The notes beneath the pieces are model-generated. The model was not told the origin of the DNA. It did no database searches and worked only from the letters and a program-made list of their open reading frames with translations. Below are positions 1 through 6,347 of a stretch of 7,498 nt of DNA, piece by piece (position 1 is the first letter of the stretch; every line of letters begins with the position of its first letter). This DNA comes from Phycisphaerales bacterium (GTDB lineage: Bacteria > Planctomycetota > Phycisphaerae > Sedimentisphaerales > Anaerobacaceae), in the NCBI GenBank assembly GCA_011057845.1, contig DSDB01000167.1:1-7498 (forward strand). The letters run 5' to 3'. Position numbers and translations under genes: made by a program.

Positions 1-231
1 GTCTATACCTCCGACGCCGCGGGCAACAACCTGCACCTTATCGGCGATTGCATCCCGGCCGAGGGCGGCGGCGGCGAGCCCCAGCCCCCGGACTGCTGGT
101 TCATCACCGAAGACCCCGCGGCCATCGCCGACCTCAACCCCGGCGCAACCAGTTACATCAAGCTCGTCTCCCACGACGTCGGCGACGATGACTGGCTGAC
201 GTTCAACGACATCGAAGTCATTGTCGAGTAC
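1..231 (+). repeat. Direct repeat copy 1 (coding, conserved block of the 984-bp unit)
   Basis: This aligns without gaps to 985-1215. Comparing the 77 codons by hand gives 17 nucleotide differences, about 93% identity. Fourteen changed codons are silent and three alter the amino acid (S/A, A/G, V/I). The full repeat unit is 984 bp (328 codons); the part after this block is much more diverged. Copy 1 may extend left beyond the window. Confidence 0.9.
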
Positions 232-3165
232 ATCCCGGACCCCGACAACGACACCATCGGCCGCTACACGCTCAAGTATGACCTCTCCGGCGTGGACACC
301 ACCGGGGACCTGGGCTCGGCCTACCTGAGACTTCACATCAGCGGCCCGGCCCCCGACGCCATCGGCGAGCTCTACCTCATCGACCCGATCCTCTCGGCCA
401 CGGACGGCGCCGCCGCCCTCCACGAGGCTGGCGCGCCGGCGGACACCCGGCTGATCAATCCCCTCAAGACGTTCTCGGCCGCGGCGGCCGGATATGTCAA
501 CCTTAACGTCAAAGCCGCCGTCCAGGAGGCCTTCGATCAGGGCAAGACCGCCATCGCCTTCCAGGTCCGCGAACGAAACCAGGATCAGCTTATTACCCTC
601 AGTGCCGCCGGCTCGGCCGCTCCGCCGACACTCACCCTCTCGCAGACCCTCAAATCCGGCTGCCCCGGCCAGACGGAACCGGCCGGGCCCGATCCCAACA
701 ACGGCCCACGGCCGGTCGCCTATGACAGCCTTGTCGTCAAAGACGTCTCGGCCGATGCCTACAGCAAGTTCGATCACCCCGCCGTCGCTGTTATCGGAGC
801 CGAATTCGCCGCCCAATATAGCACCGGCGACCTCGAACCCGAAAACGGCATCGGCGCCATCGGCGAAGATGCAGAGAAACTCTACGCATTTACCATCCCC
901 GAGGGTATCGTCCGGAAGATCAGCGTCCGCCTCGAGAATTACCTCGTCATACATTTCAACGAGATCGTCCTGTCCGGCTGGTACGTCTACACCGCCGACG
1001 CCGCTGGCAACAACCTGCACCTTATCGGCGACTGTATCCCCGCTGAGGGCGGCGGCGGCGAGCCCCAGCCTCCGGACTGCTGGTTCATCACCGAGGACCC
1101 CGCGGCCATCGCCGACCTCAATCCCGGCGGGACCAGTTATATCAAGCTCGTCTCCCACGACGTCGGCGACGACGACTGGCTGACCTTCAACGACATCGAG
1201 GTCATTATCGAGTACGCCATTGACCCGAACAACGACAACGTCAGCCGATACTACCTGACCTACGACATCTCAACGCTGGCTCCCAACGCGCAGATCGACT
1301 CGGCGCACCTCAATGTCCGCGTCACAGAACCCGCCCCGTATGCCGTCGGCGCCGTGCACCTGGTCGATCCCTACACCGTCGCCACCGGCGCCCGGACGAT
1401 CTTCAACGCCGCCGGGGCGAGCTACTCGTCGCTGGTCAACCCCATCAAGACCTTCGGCGCCGACGCCGTCGGCTCCAGAAAAATCAACGTCAAGCCCGCC
1501 GTCGAGGACGCCGTCGAAAGCGGCATCGGCACGATCGCGTTTCTTATCACCGAGAACAACGAGGACACCCTCTTCTCACTGGGTACCGCCGCCGGCCCCA
1601 ATCCGCCCACGCTCGACATCTATCTCAAGTCCGGTGTCAGCGGCGGCCGCGTCCGCTGGACCATCCACCCCACAGTCAACGGGACCTACACCGTCCGCGT
1701 CCTGGCCGAGAACGACGTCGGCATTGTGGGACTATCCGACGCCAGGGTTATCACTGTCTTCGATCCCAACCTGCCCACTGTCCAGTCCGTCGAATGTCTG
1801 ATCGGCGGCGCCTGGAAAAGCTGCTCCAATGCCGCCTATAACGACACCATCGTTGCCGTTCGCGTCGCCGCCTCCGACGCCCAGGGCATCCCCGACGTCA
1901 ACCTGCGAATCACCAACGTCCCCGACAATCACGATTTCTATAACGGCCCGCTACCCTTCCAAAGCCCCTGGTTTACCCAGACCCTCAACCTTCACATCGC
2001 CGACTCCGGCCAGTGGCGCATCGAGGCCACCGCCACCGATTCCGACTCCAACACCGACACCAGGACCATCGAGTGGTTCATTCCCTGGGGTATCCTCAGC
2101 GCCAATATCGTCACCCCCGTAACCGATGTAACCGTCCCCAAGGGCGACTCCTTCAACGTGACCGCCGAAGTCCGCTGCCTGCAGGCCGAGTGCCCCGGCG
2201 TCACGGCCGCCCTGCGCCTCAATCCGCCCATCCCTATGGCCTATGACGACGGCTCGGCGGAAGACTATGGCGATCTCGGCTCGACCGACAGCTACATCGC
2301 CGTCAAGTTCACACCCGCCGCCTACCCCACGCAACTGCGCACCGCCCGCTTCTACGTCTGGGACCAGACCACCTACCCCTTTGAATTGAACGTCTGGAAG
2401 GATAACGGTTCCTCCGGCTACCCCGGCACGAAGCTCATCACCCCCTTCAACGTCGATCCCGTAACCACCTCGGCCGCCCGCGAGGTCGCCTGGTTCGACG
2501 TAGACCTGACCGCCCACAATATCATCATCAACAGCGGCAGCTTCTACATCGGCTGGCGGCAGATCGAATCCGGCAAGCTCAATCAGGTCGGTTTCGACAA
2601 CACCGGGCCTTTGCACCGGCGAACCTATGGCTACCTGCCCGGCCTTGGCGGGTGGTTCAACCTCGACGACTACTGCCAGTATTGCTCCTGGCTGCCCAGC
2701 TTTTGCGAATTCTGCGGTAATATCATGATCCGCGCCATCACCGGTGAACCCGGCGCGTACTCCGGCGACCTGCCGCCGGCCCCGGCGCCGGCCCCGTTCT
2801 ACACCGTCGAGGCCCACCCCGTACCGCTGCCGCACCTTGATGCGGGCGACGCCCAACAGGTCACATTTACCGTCCGCGCCGTCGGCGCGCCCGGCCAGTC
2901 CGCCCGCCTGAGTCTCCTGGCCCGCAACAACTACGCCTTCGATACCGACGACCATAACCGAGCCACCATCACCAGCCCGGTGAATGCCTGCAAGGCCGCC
3001 AACCTCGACGCCGTTGGCCTGGTCGACTTCAAGGATCTGGCCCTGCTCATCCAGAACTGGCTCAGCACCACACCTCCTCTGCCCGCCGACACCAACAACG
3101 ACAACAAGGTCAACCCCCACGACCTCGCCAACCTCGCCAACTACTGGCTGGCCTCCTGCGACTGA
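1..3165 (+). CDS. Large exported multi-domain protein with DNRLRE/CBM96-like repeats and dockerin-like C-terminus (5' partial)
   Basis: The frame is open from base 1 and ends at TGA 3163-3165, leaving the last 1054 residues; the start lies upstream. Residues 1-77 are a conserved block with two cysteines and a GGGGEPQPPD linker, repeated at 329-405. Residues about 86-216 and 414-544 look like DNRLRE/CBM96-type beta domains: they have the R-Y-x-L-x-Y-D-(L/I)-S opening, the G-x-x-x-I-A-F core and the P-P-T-L ending. The repeat period is 328 residues. Residues about 548-745 are Ig-like. Residues about 746-918 form a YDDGSAED-type beta domain with a C892/C895/C902/C905 loop, followed by more Ig-like strands. 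The tail (996-1054) is dockerin-like: a degenerate first loop, then a good EF-hand-type loop with D1030, N1032, D1034 and D1041, each followed by a DLAxLxxxWL-like helix. It is probably secreted and could bind polysaccharide or surface partners. No catalytic domain is visible, and its enzymatic role, if any, is unknown. It converges with darG, 17 bp away. Confidence 0.85.
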   Translation, partial: VYTSDAAGNNLHLIGDCIPAEGGGGEPQPPDCWFITEDPAAIADLNPGATSYIKLVSHDVGDDDWLTFNDIEVIVEYIPDPDNDTIGRYTLKYDLSGVDTTGDLGSAYLRLHISGPAPDAIGELYLIDPILSATDGAAALHEAGAPADTRLINPLKTFSAAAAGYVNLNVKAAVQEAFDQGKTAIAFQVRERNQDQLITLSAAGSAAPPTLTLSQTLKSGCPGQTEPAGPDPNNGPRPVAYDSLVVKDVSADAYSKFDHPAVAVIGAEFAAQYSTGDLEPENGIGAIGEDAEKLYAFTIPEGIVRKISVRLENYLVIHFNEIVLSGWYVYTADAAGNNLHLIGDCIPAEGGGGEPQPPDCWFITEDPAAIADLNPGGTSYIKLVSHDVGDDDWLTFNDIEVIIEYAIDPNNDNVSRYYLTYDISTLAPNAQIDSAHLNVRVTEPAPYAVGAVHLVDPYTVATGARTIFNAAGASYSSLVNPIKTFGADAVGSRKINVKPAVEDAVESGIGTIAFLITENNEDTLFSLGTAAGPNPPTLDIYLKSGVSGGRVRWTIHPTVNGTYTVRVLAENDVGIVGLSDARVITVFDPNLPTVQSVECLIGGAWKSCSNAAYNDTIVAVRVAASDAQGIPDVNLRITNVPDNHDFYNGPLPFQSPWFTQTLNLHIADSGQWRIEATATDSDSNTDTRTIEWFIPWGILSANIVTPVTDVTVPKGDSFNVTAEVRCLQAECPGVTAALRLNPPIPMAYDDGSAEDYGDLGSTDSYIAVKFTPAAYPTQLRTARFYVWDQTTYPFELNVWKDNGSSGYPGTKLITPFNVDPVTTSAAREVAWFDVDLTAHNIIINSGSFYIGWRQIESGKLNQVGFDNTGPLHRRTYGYLPGLGGWFNLDDYCQYCSWLPSFCEFCGNIMIRAITGEPGAYSGDLPPAPAPAPFYTVEAHPVPLPHLDAGDAQQVTFTVRAVGAPGQSARLSLLARNNYAFDTDDHNRATITSPVNACKAANLDAVGLVDFKDLALLIQNWLSTTPPLPADTNNDNKVNPHDLANLANYWLASCD
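985..1215 (+). repeat. Direct repeat copy 2 (coding, conserved block of the 984-bp unit)
   Basis: Second copy of the block at 1-231, offset by exactly 984 bp and in the same reading frame. It encodes the segment from VYTADAAGNNLHLIGDC through the FNDIEVIIEY strand. The DNRLRE-like domain after it (about 1240-1632) matches the one after copy 1 only at moderate protein similarity. Confidence 0.9.
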
Positions 3166-3182
3166 CCCGCCTCTTGCTCGTA

Positions 3183-4229
3183 TCAATTGGTGTCAATCCA
3201 TCCCGTGGCTCTTAACCTGTCAAAGGCGATTCTGATATGTTCATCCTTCATGATGAACCGCTTGCGGTCGGACCATTGATGCACAAGGGAAACCAACCGA
3301 GACAATTCCATTGCCTTCTCGTGCGTCGCAACCCAGTGGATGGTTGCAAGAAGCTCCATTCCATAGGGTGTTTCAAAGCCCTCGATCAGACGCTCCACCC
3401 TCTCCAGCCGCTCCTTTGTCGCCGGATGCTCCTCCAGGTACGACGCAGCCCGTTGATCGACCTCCGGACGCAACATGATGGTCTTATAGGGACTATCCTG
3501 GCCTTCTCCGAACCCGTCGATATAGTGGCCTTCCATCAGGATCAGTACGTGCCGTAGATTCTCCGCATACGGACCATAGGGCGCGGCCCGGTATTTGAGA
3601 CGCAGGTTCTCGCCCGCAACCTGCATGAAATACATAAGCTTATGCACCTCCAGAAGAGTCACCGAATTGTCCAACATCGCTTCCAAGTACTTCTTAACAA
3701 GTATAATCAGAGAAGCACGGCCATGGGTCATGTTCGGATTCTTGGTGCGGTCAATCATGGCCTCCATCCTAGGAGTTCCCGCAGGTTCATAAACGTCCAC
3801 TTGGACGTCCGTCAGCTTGCCCAAACGGCCTTCAATCGTAGATCGCACGGTGCTCCAGTCGAGTCCACCCAGTCCACAACCAAGCGGAGGAATGGAGATG
3901 GATCTGATGCCAAGCCTTCTAATCTCCTCGACAAGAGATTCCAATCCTTGCTGTATGTCCTCAATTCTGCTCTTGCCCTTCCAATGTCGCTTCGTAGGAA
4001 AGTTGATGATGTAGCGGGGGCCGCCGAGTGTGGGCAATCTGTATGTGAACACCATGCCGGGATGGAGTTGCTTGTCCTTGCAGATCTTTCGATACGCCTC
4101 ATAATTATCGGGAAACGCCCTTCTGAACTGCAAAGCGATTCCCCGGCCCATAATTCCGACACAGTTCACCGTATTGACGAGAGCCTCGGTGTCCGCTTTC
4201 AGGATGTTGCCCCGTCTGATAGTGATCAT
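3183..4229 (-). CDS. darG: DarG, DNA ADP-ribosyl glycohydrolase antitoxin (macrodomain plus C-terminal domain)
   Basis: A 348-residue protein that neutralises DarT. Residues 1 to about 155 are a macrodomain that begins MITIRRGNILKADTEALVNT. The landmarks fall at the positions known from Thermus DarG: N22 in NTVNCVG, K80 in NFPTKRHW and G119 in PPLGCGLGG. This domain should remove ADP-ribose from modified thymidine in DNA. Residues about 165-348 are the C-terminal part of full-length DarG proteins, with KLMYFMQVAGENLR and YRAAPYGPYAENLRHVL; in the M. tuberculosis pair this part binds DarT directly. Its K-L-x-Y-F-x-Q and Y-G-P patterns recall Panacea/DUF4065 domains, which is only an impression. 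The length suits full-length DarG, not the short macrodomain-only form. The frame stays open back to 4568, but that part overlaps darT and is not DarG-like; ATG 4229 has a GGAG five bases upstream and gives the family N-terminus. It lies 16 bp behind darT, in the usual toxin-first order, and is lower in GC than the flanking genes. Confidence 0.93.
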   Translation of the reverse strand: MITIRRGNILKADTEALVNTVNCVGIMGRGIALQFRRAFPDNYEAYRKICKDKQLHPGMVFTYRLPTLGGPRYIINFPTKRHWKGKSRIEDIQQGLESLVEEIRRLGIRSISIPPLGCGLGGLDWSTVRSTIEGRLGKLTDVQVDVYEPAGTPRMEAMIDRTKNPNMTHGRASLIILVKKYLEAMLDNSVTLLEVHKLMYFMQVAGENLRLKYRAAPYGPYAENLRHVLILMEGHYIDGFGEGQDSPYKTIMLRPEVDQRAASYLEEHPATKERLERVERLIEGFETPYGMELLATIHWVATHEKAMELSRLVSLVHQWSDRKRFIMKDEHIRIAFDRLRATGWIDTN

Positions 4230-4234
4230 GGACA

Positions 4235-4238
4235 CTCC
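4235..4238 (-). promoter_or_regulatory. Ribosome binding site of darG
   Basis: The minus strand reads TTGGAG, then TGTCC, then ATG. GGAG sits five bases before the darG ATG in the 16-bp darT-darG gap; a second purine run, AAGGG, touches the darT stop. This supports ATG 4229 over the much longer frame starting at 4568. Confidence 0.6.
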
Positions 4239-4245
4239 AACCCTT

Positions 4246-4878
4246 CTAGAAGTACCAGTTGCTCTTGATCTTGACGGCAGGCCTGTGATCTGCCCCTTCG
4301 AGCATGGATTCCACTTTATCATAGACGCCCTGCCCTTGCACTCCAATTCCCACGACCAGACTCCATGGGAAGAATTCATGAAAAAGGAACTCCGCCTGCT
4401 TGCCCTCCTTGATCTCCGAATCGCGAAAATCTCTGGCTCGGACGGCTTCCCAACTGATCTGGTCAAGATCGGACACATCCGCGTAAAACCGTGTGTAGCA
4501 CGCTCCGGCATTGGTCGGCGAGAATGCCCACTTGATGCCGTTGGCATGGGCATACTCCAATGCAGCATCCAGTGGCGCCATAAGATGGACTATCTCCCCC
4601 TGCCCTTCTCTGTATGTCAGGTCCGGGTGATTTCCCCTGTGCAGCAGATACAGCATGACGGATCGCGGACAGAAATAGAAAGGCACATACTCACCGACAT
4701 ATGTGCCGGGATGGCAGTTTACCGCAAGACTGAGACGCCGCTGTTTGATCGCATCCATGCCGACATTCTTACCGCTCAATCGAAGCCTAGTCCTTTCCGC
4801 GTCGGAATATAGCCCACCACGCTGAATAATGCAGGGAAGGTTCTCAACATGCGTTATGTGGTAGATGGATGCTTTCAA
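4246..4878 (-). CDS. darT: DarT, DNA ADP-ribosyltransferase toxin
   Basis: A 210-residue DarT (DUF4433) protein of about the normal family length. DarT uses NAD+ to attach ADP-ribose to bases in single-stranded DNA, blocking replication; such pairs can act in phage defence. Visible features in order: YHITHVENLP at residues 6-15 (the family N-terminus, NAD-binding side), DAIKQRR at 42-48 (the likely position of the NAD-contacting arginine), VPFYFCPRSVMLY at 65-77, NAGACYTRFYADV at 123-135, and KQAEFLFHEFFP at 160-171, in which E163 is the expected catalytic glutamate. Nothing required looks missing. The start is TTG 4878: the frame meets a stop at 4894-4896 just upstream, the first internal ATG (M41) would remove the YHITH motif, and TTG places that motif five residues in. 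The gene starts 12 bases past the last base of the hydrolase stop and is followed by darG after 16 bp. A macrodomain partner, not a NADAR-type one, suggests the thymidine-modifying DarTG2 branch. Confidence 0.93.
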   Translation of the reverse strand: MKASIYHITHVENLPCIIQRGGLYSDAERTRLRLSGKNVGMDAIKQRRLSLAVNCHPGTYVGEYVPFYFCPRSVMLYLLHRGNHPDLTYREGQGEIVHLMAPLDAALEYAHANGIKWAFSPTNAGACYTRFYADVSDLDQISWEAVRARDFRDSEIKEGKQAEFLFHEFFPWSLVVGIGVQGQGVYDKVESMLEGADHRPAVKIKSNWYF

Positions 4879-4879
4879 T

Positions 4880-4890
4880 GAGAGTCTCTC
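4880..4890. repeat. 11-bp palindrome GAGAG-T-CTCTC at the hydrolase-darT junction
   Basis: A perfect inverted repeat with a single central base. It fills nearly all of the 11-bp gap between the hydrolase stop (4890-4892) and the darT TTG (4878). On the minus strand it supplies GAGAG, the only Shine-Dalgarno-like purine run for darT, seven bases before the start. In RNA it could form a four-pair stem with a three-base loop. It could be a repressor site, a weak RBS-masking hairpin, or chance. Confidence 0.5.
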
Positions 4891-6158
4891 TATTCAACGG
4901 CTTGGTAGACCAGCCTCTTGAACTCCCCGTTGAGCTTCGACGGTCCGGCGGGGTGCAACTGGCCCATGCACACGCCCACGATATTCCTGGCCGGGTCCAC
5001 GAAGAACGTCGTATACCAGAACCCGCCCCAGCCGTAGGAGCCCACGCAGCCCATCTCGGCCGCCGCGGGCGTGTCGCGGGCTACGCCAAAGCCCAGCCCG
5101 AAGCCCTCGCCGCCCTGCCAACGCTCGCCCACCTGGTCCGTCGTCATCATCGCCACCGTCTCGCCCTTGAGTATCCGCTTGCCGTCGAGCGTGCCGCCAT
5201 TGGCCAGCATCTGCGCAAACCGCAGGTAGTCTCCCGCCGTCGAACACAGTCCCCCGCCGCCGGAGTAATACCGCCGCTCGCCCTCGTAAGGGTGAGCCGC
5301 CCCATAGACAAGCAAGCCCTCCGTGAGCGCCTCGTTGCCCAGCCGCTTCAAGCCCCCGCCCTCGGCCGGAGCATAAGCCACCGCCAGCCGATCCAGCTTG
5401 TCCTGCGGCACAAAGAAGAACGTATCGGTCATTCCCAGCGGCTTGAAGATCCGCCCCTCCATGAATTCCGCCAGCGTCTGCCCCGACGCCACCTCGACCA
5501 CCCGCCCCAGCACGTCCACACTCAGGCTGTAGTGAAACTGCGACCCCGGCATGAACAACAGCGGTATCGCCCCCATCTTAGCCATCTTCTCACCCAGCAG
5601 CCCCTCTGCCGGCCCCACGCCGTGCCCAATCCCCGCCTCGTTGTACATCGGCCCGACCCCGGCGTCCCAGTGGTAGCCCAGCCCCGACGTATGCGTCAGC
5701 AGGTCGCGGATGGTGATCTCCCGCTCGGCCGCCACCGTCCCTCCGGTGGCCGTCAACACCTTGGGATTGGCAAACTCCGGGATATACTTCGATAGCGGGT
5801 CATCCAGGGCGATCTTGCCCTCATCGTACAGTATCATCACCGCCACGCTCGTAACCGGCTTGGTCATCGAGGCGATCCGAAAGATCGTATCGGCCGACAT
5901 ATCCACGGCGGCCTCGCGGTCGCGATGGCCCACGGCCTGCTCGTATACGACCTGCCCACCGACCGCGACCATCGCCACCGCCCCGGCCAGCTTGCTCTGC
6001 TCGACTTCCTCCTCCATCAACTGGGTAATGCGCCCCAGCCCCTCCGCCGACAACGAGACGTCCGGCTGAACCGGCGCCTGCTGGTCGCACCCCCACACCC
6101 CCGCCAACGATACAACCAGGACCCACCGGCACACCCACAACGATCCACACGTTCGCAT
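4890..6158 (-). CDS. Serine hydrolase lipoprotein, class C beta-lactamase / family VIII esterase fold
   Basis: A 422-residue exported serine hydrolase. Residues 1-24 form a signal peptide with a basic N-region, a hydrophobic core and a possible lipobox ending VWGC; Trp at -2 is unusual, so lipidation is likely but not certain. The catalytic S-x-x-K is SMTK, with S97 as nucleophile and K100 as partner. RDLLTHTSGL (151-160) is a hallmark of this superfamily. The second motif is Y210-S-L in FHYSLSVDVLG, as in EstB-like esterases, in place of the Y-x-N of true AmpC enzymes. The third is YGWGGF (375-380) before FFVDP, with W replacing the usual H or K as in that esterase-like subgroup. FKPLGMTDT (238-246) is also typical. 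It may cleave esters, lactams or peptidoglycan-type peptides; calling it a resistance enzyme is not justified. ATG 6158 is chosen because GGAGGT lies seven bases upstream; a TTG at 6173 lies inside that site's own sequence. It is followed by darT after 11 bp. Its GC content is clearly higher than that of darT and darG. Confidence 0.88.
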   Translation of the reverse strand: MRTCGSLWVCRWVLVVSLAGVWGCDQQAPVQPDVSLSAEGLGRITQLMEEEVEQSKLAGAVAMVAVGGQVVYEQAVGHRDREAAVDMSADTIFRIASMTKPVTSVAVMILYDEGKIALDDPLSKYIPEFANPKVLTATGGTVAAEREITIRDLLTHTSGLGYHWDAGVGPMYNEAGIGHGVGPAEGLLGEKMAKMGAIPLLFMPGSQFHYSLSVDVLGRVVEVASGQTLAEFMEGRIFKPLGMTDTFFFVPQDKLDRLAVAYAPAEGGGLKRLGNEALTEGLLVYGAAHPYEGERRYYSGGGGLCSTAGDYLRFAQMLANGGTLDGKRILKGETVAMMTTDQVGERWQGGEGFGLGFGVARDTPAAAEMGCVGSYGWGGFWYTTFFVDPARNIVGVCMGQLHPAGPSKLNGEFKRLVYQAVE

Positions 6159-6165
6159 GACAACG

Positions 6166-6171
6166 ACCTCC
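6166..6171 (-). promoter_or_regulatory. Ribosome binding site of the serine hydrolase
   Basis: The minus strand reads GGAGGT followed by seven bases and ATG 6158. This near-ideal Shine-Dalgarno site fixes the start. It is the strongest RBS in the window. Confidence 0.75.
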
Positions 6172-6176
6172 AATTA

Positions 6177-6260
6177 GACCCAAGACCCAAGACCCAAGAC
6201 CCAAGATACAAGATCCAAGACCCAAAACCCAGGACCCAGGACCCAGGACCCAGGACACAG
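6177..6260. repeat. Heptanucleotide tandem repeat, 12 units of GACCCA(A/G)
   Basis: Twelve contiguous 7-bp units cover 84 bp. Units 1-4 and 7 are GACCCAA; units 5 and 6 are GATACAA and GATCCAA; unit 8 is AACCCAG; units 9-11 are GACCCAG; unit 12 is GACACAG. The array therefore has an A-ending half and a G-ending half. It ends six bases before the hydrolase RBS. Open frames read through it (SWVLGLG-like on the minus strand) are by-products of the repeat, not genes. Confidence 0.95.
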
Positions 6261-6306
6261 CGTTCAGTTAATATCGGCGGCTGACGGCGTGTAAGCGGGC
6301 TTTGGC

Positions 6307-6312
6307 ATTATA
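6307..6312 (-). promoter_or_regulatory. Possible -10 element (TATAAT) upstream of the serine hydrolase
   Basis: A perfect TATAAT on the minus strand lies in the 189-bp gap between the transporter stop and the hydrolase start, in otherwise GC-rich DNA. No convincing TTGACA-like -35 is found 16-18 bp upstream. If used, the transcript would carry a leader of roughly 140 bases containing the whole heptad array, and could run on into darT and darG. No clear terminator for the transporter is visible in this gap. Confidence 0.3.
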
Positions 6313-6347
6313 TCCACTTGCTCTTCACCTCCGCGGCCCGTGCCGGT

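Noticed and set aside
292..3165. GTG at 292 as the start of the secreted protein
   Set aside because: The frame is open without a stop from base 1, and 1-291 encodes the same repeat block found at 985 onward, so 292 is internal.
3166..3182. Bidirectional terminator between the convergent genes
   Set aside because: Only 17 bp lie between the stops and no stem-loop with a T-run is visible there.
1951..3186. 411-codon open frame on the minus strand opposite the secreted protein
   Set aside because: Its low-complexity Gly/Val/Ala product is what an antisense frame of a GC-rich gene gives; the plus-strand frame has clear domains.
4230..4568. N-terminal extension of DarG by 113 codons
   Set aside because: It overlaps darT almost entirely, has a shuffled Arg/Ser-rich composition typical of a wrong frame, and ATG 4229 has an RBS and gives the family N-terminus.
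4869..5795. 308-codon open frame on the plus strand opposite the serine hydrolase
   Set aside because: It is rich in Arg, His and Pro with no recognisable motif, and the opposite strand holds SMTK, YSL and the other hydrolase motifs.
4890..6158. True beta-lactamase (AmpC) antibiotic-resistance gene
   Set aside because: The Y-S-L and YGWGG motifs fit esterase-like members of the superfamily better than AmpC (Y-x-N and K-T-G), so only the fold is claimed.
6159..6173. TTG 6173 as the hydrolase start
   Set aside because: It overlaps the GGAGGT site that serves ATG 6158; starting at ATG also gives a better signal peptide.
5821..6258. Minus-strand open frame reading SWVLGLGS repeats
   Set aside because: It is a by-product of the 7-bp tandem array and runs on through the hydrolase gene in the wrong frame.
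6177..6260. CRISPR array
   Set aside because: The units are 7 bp and directly adjacent, with no spacers.
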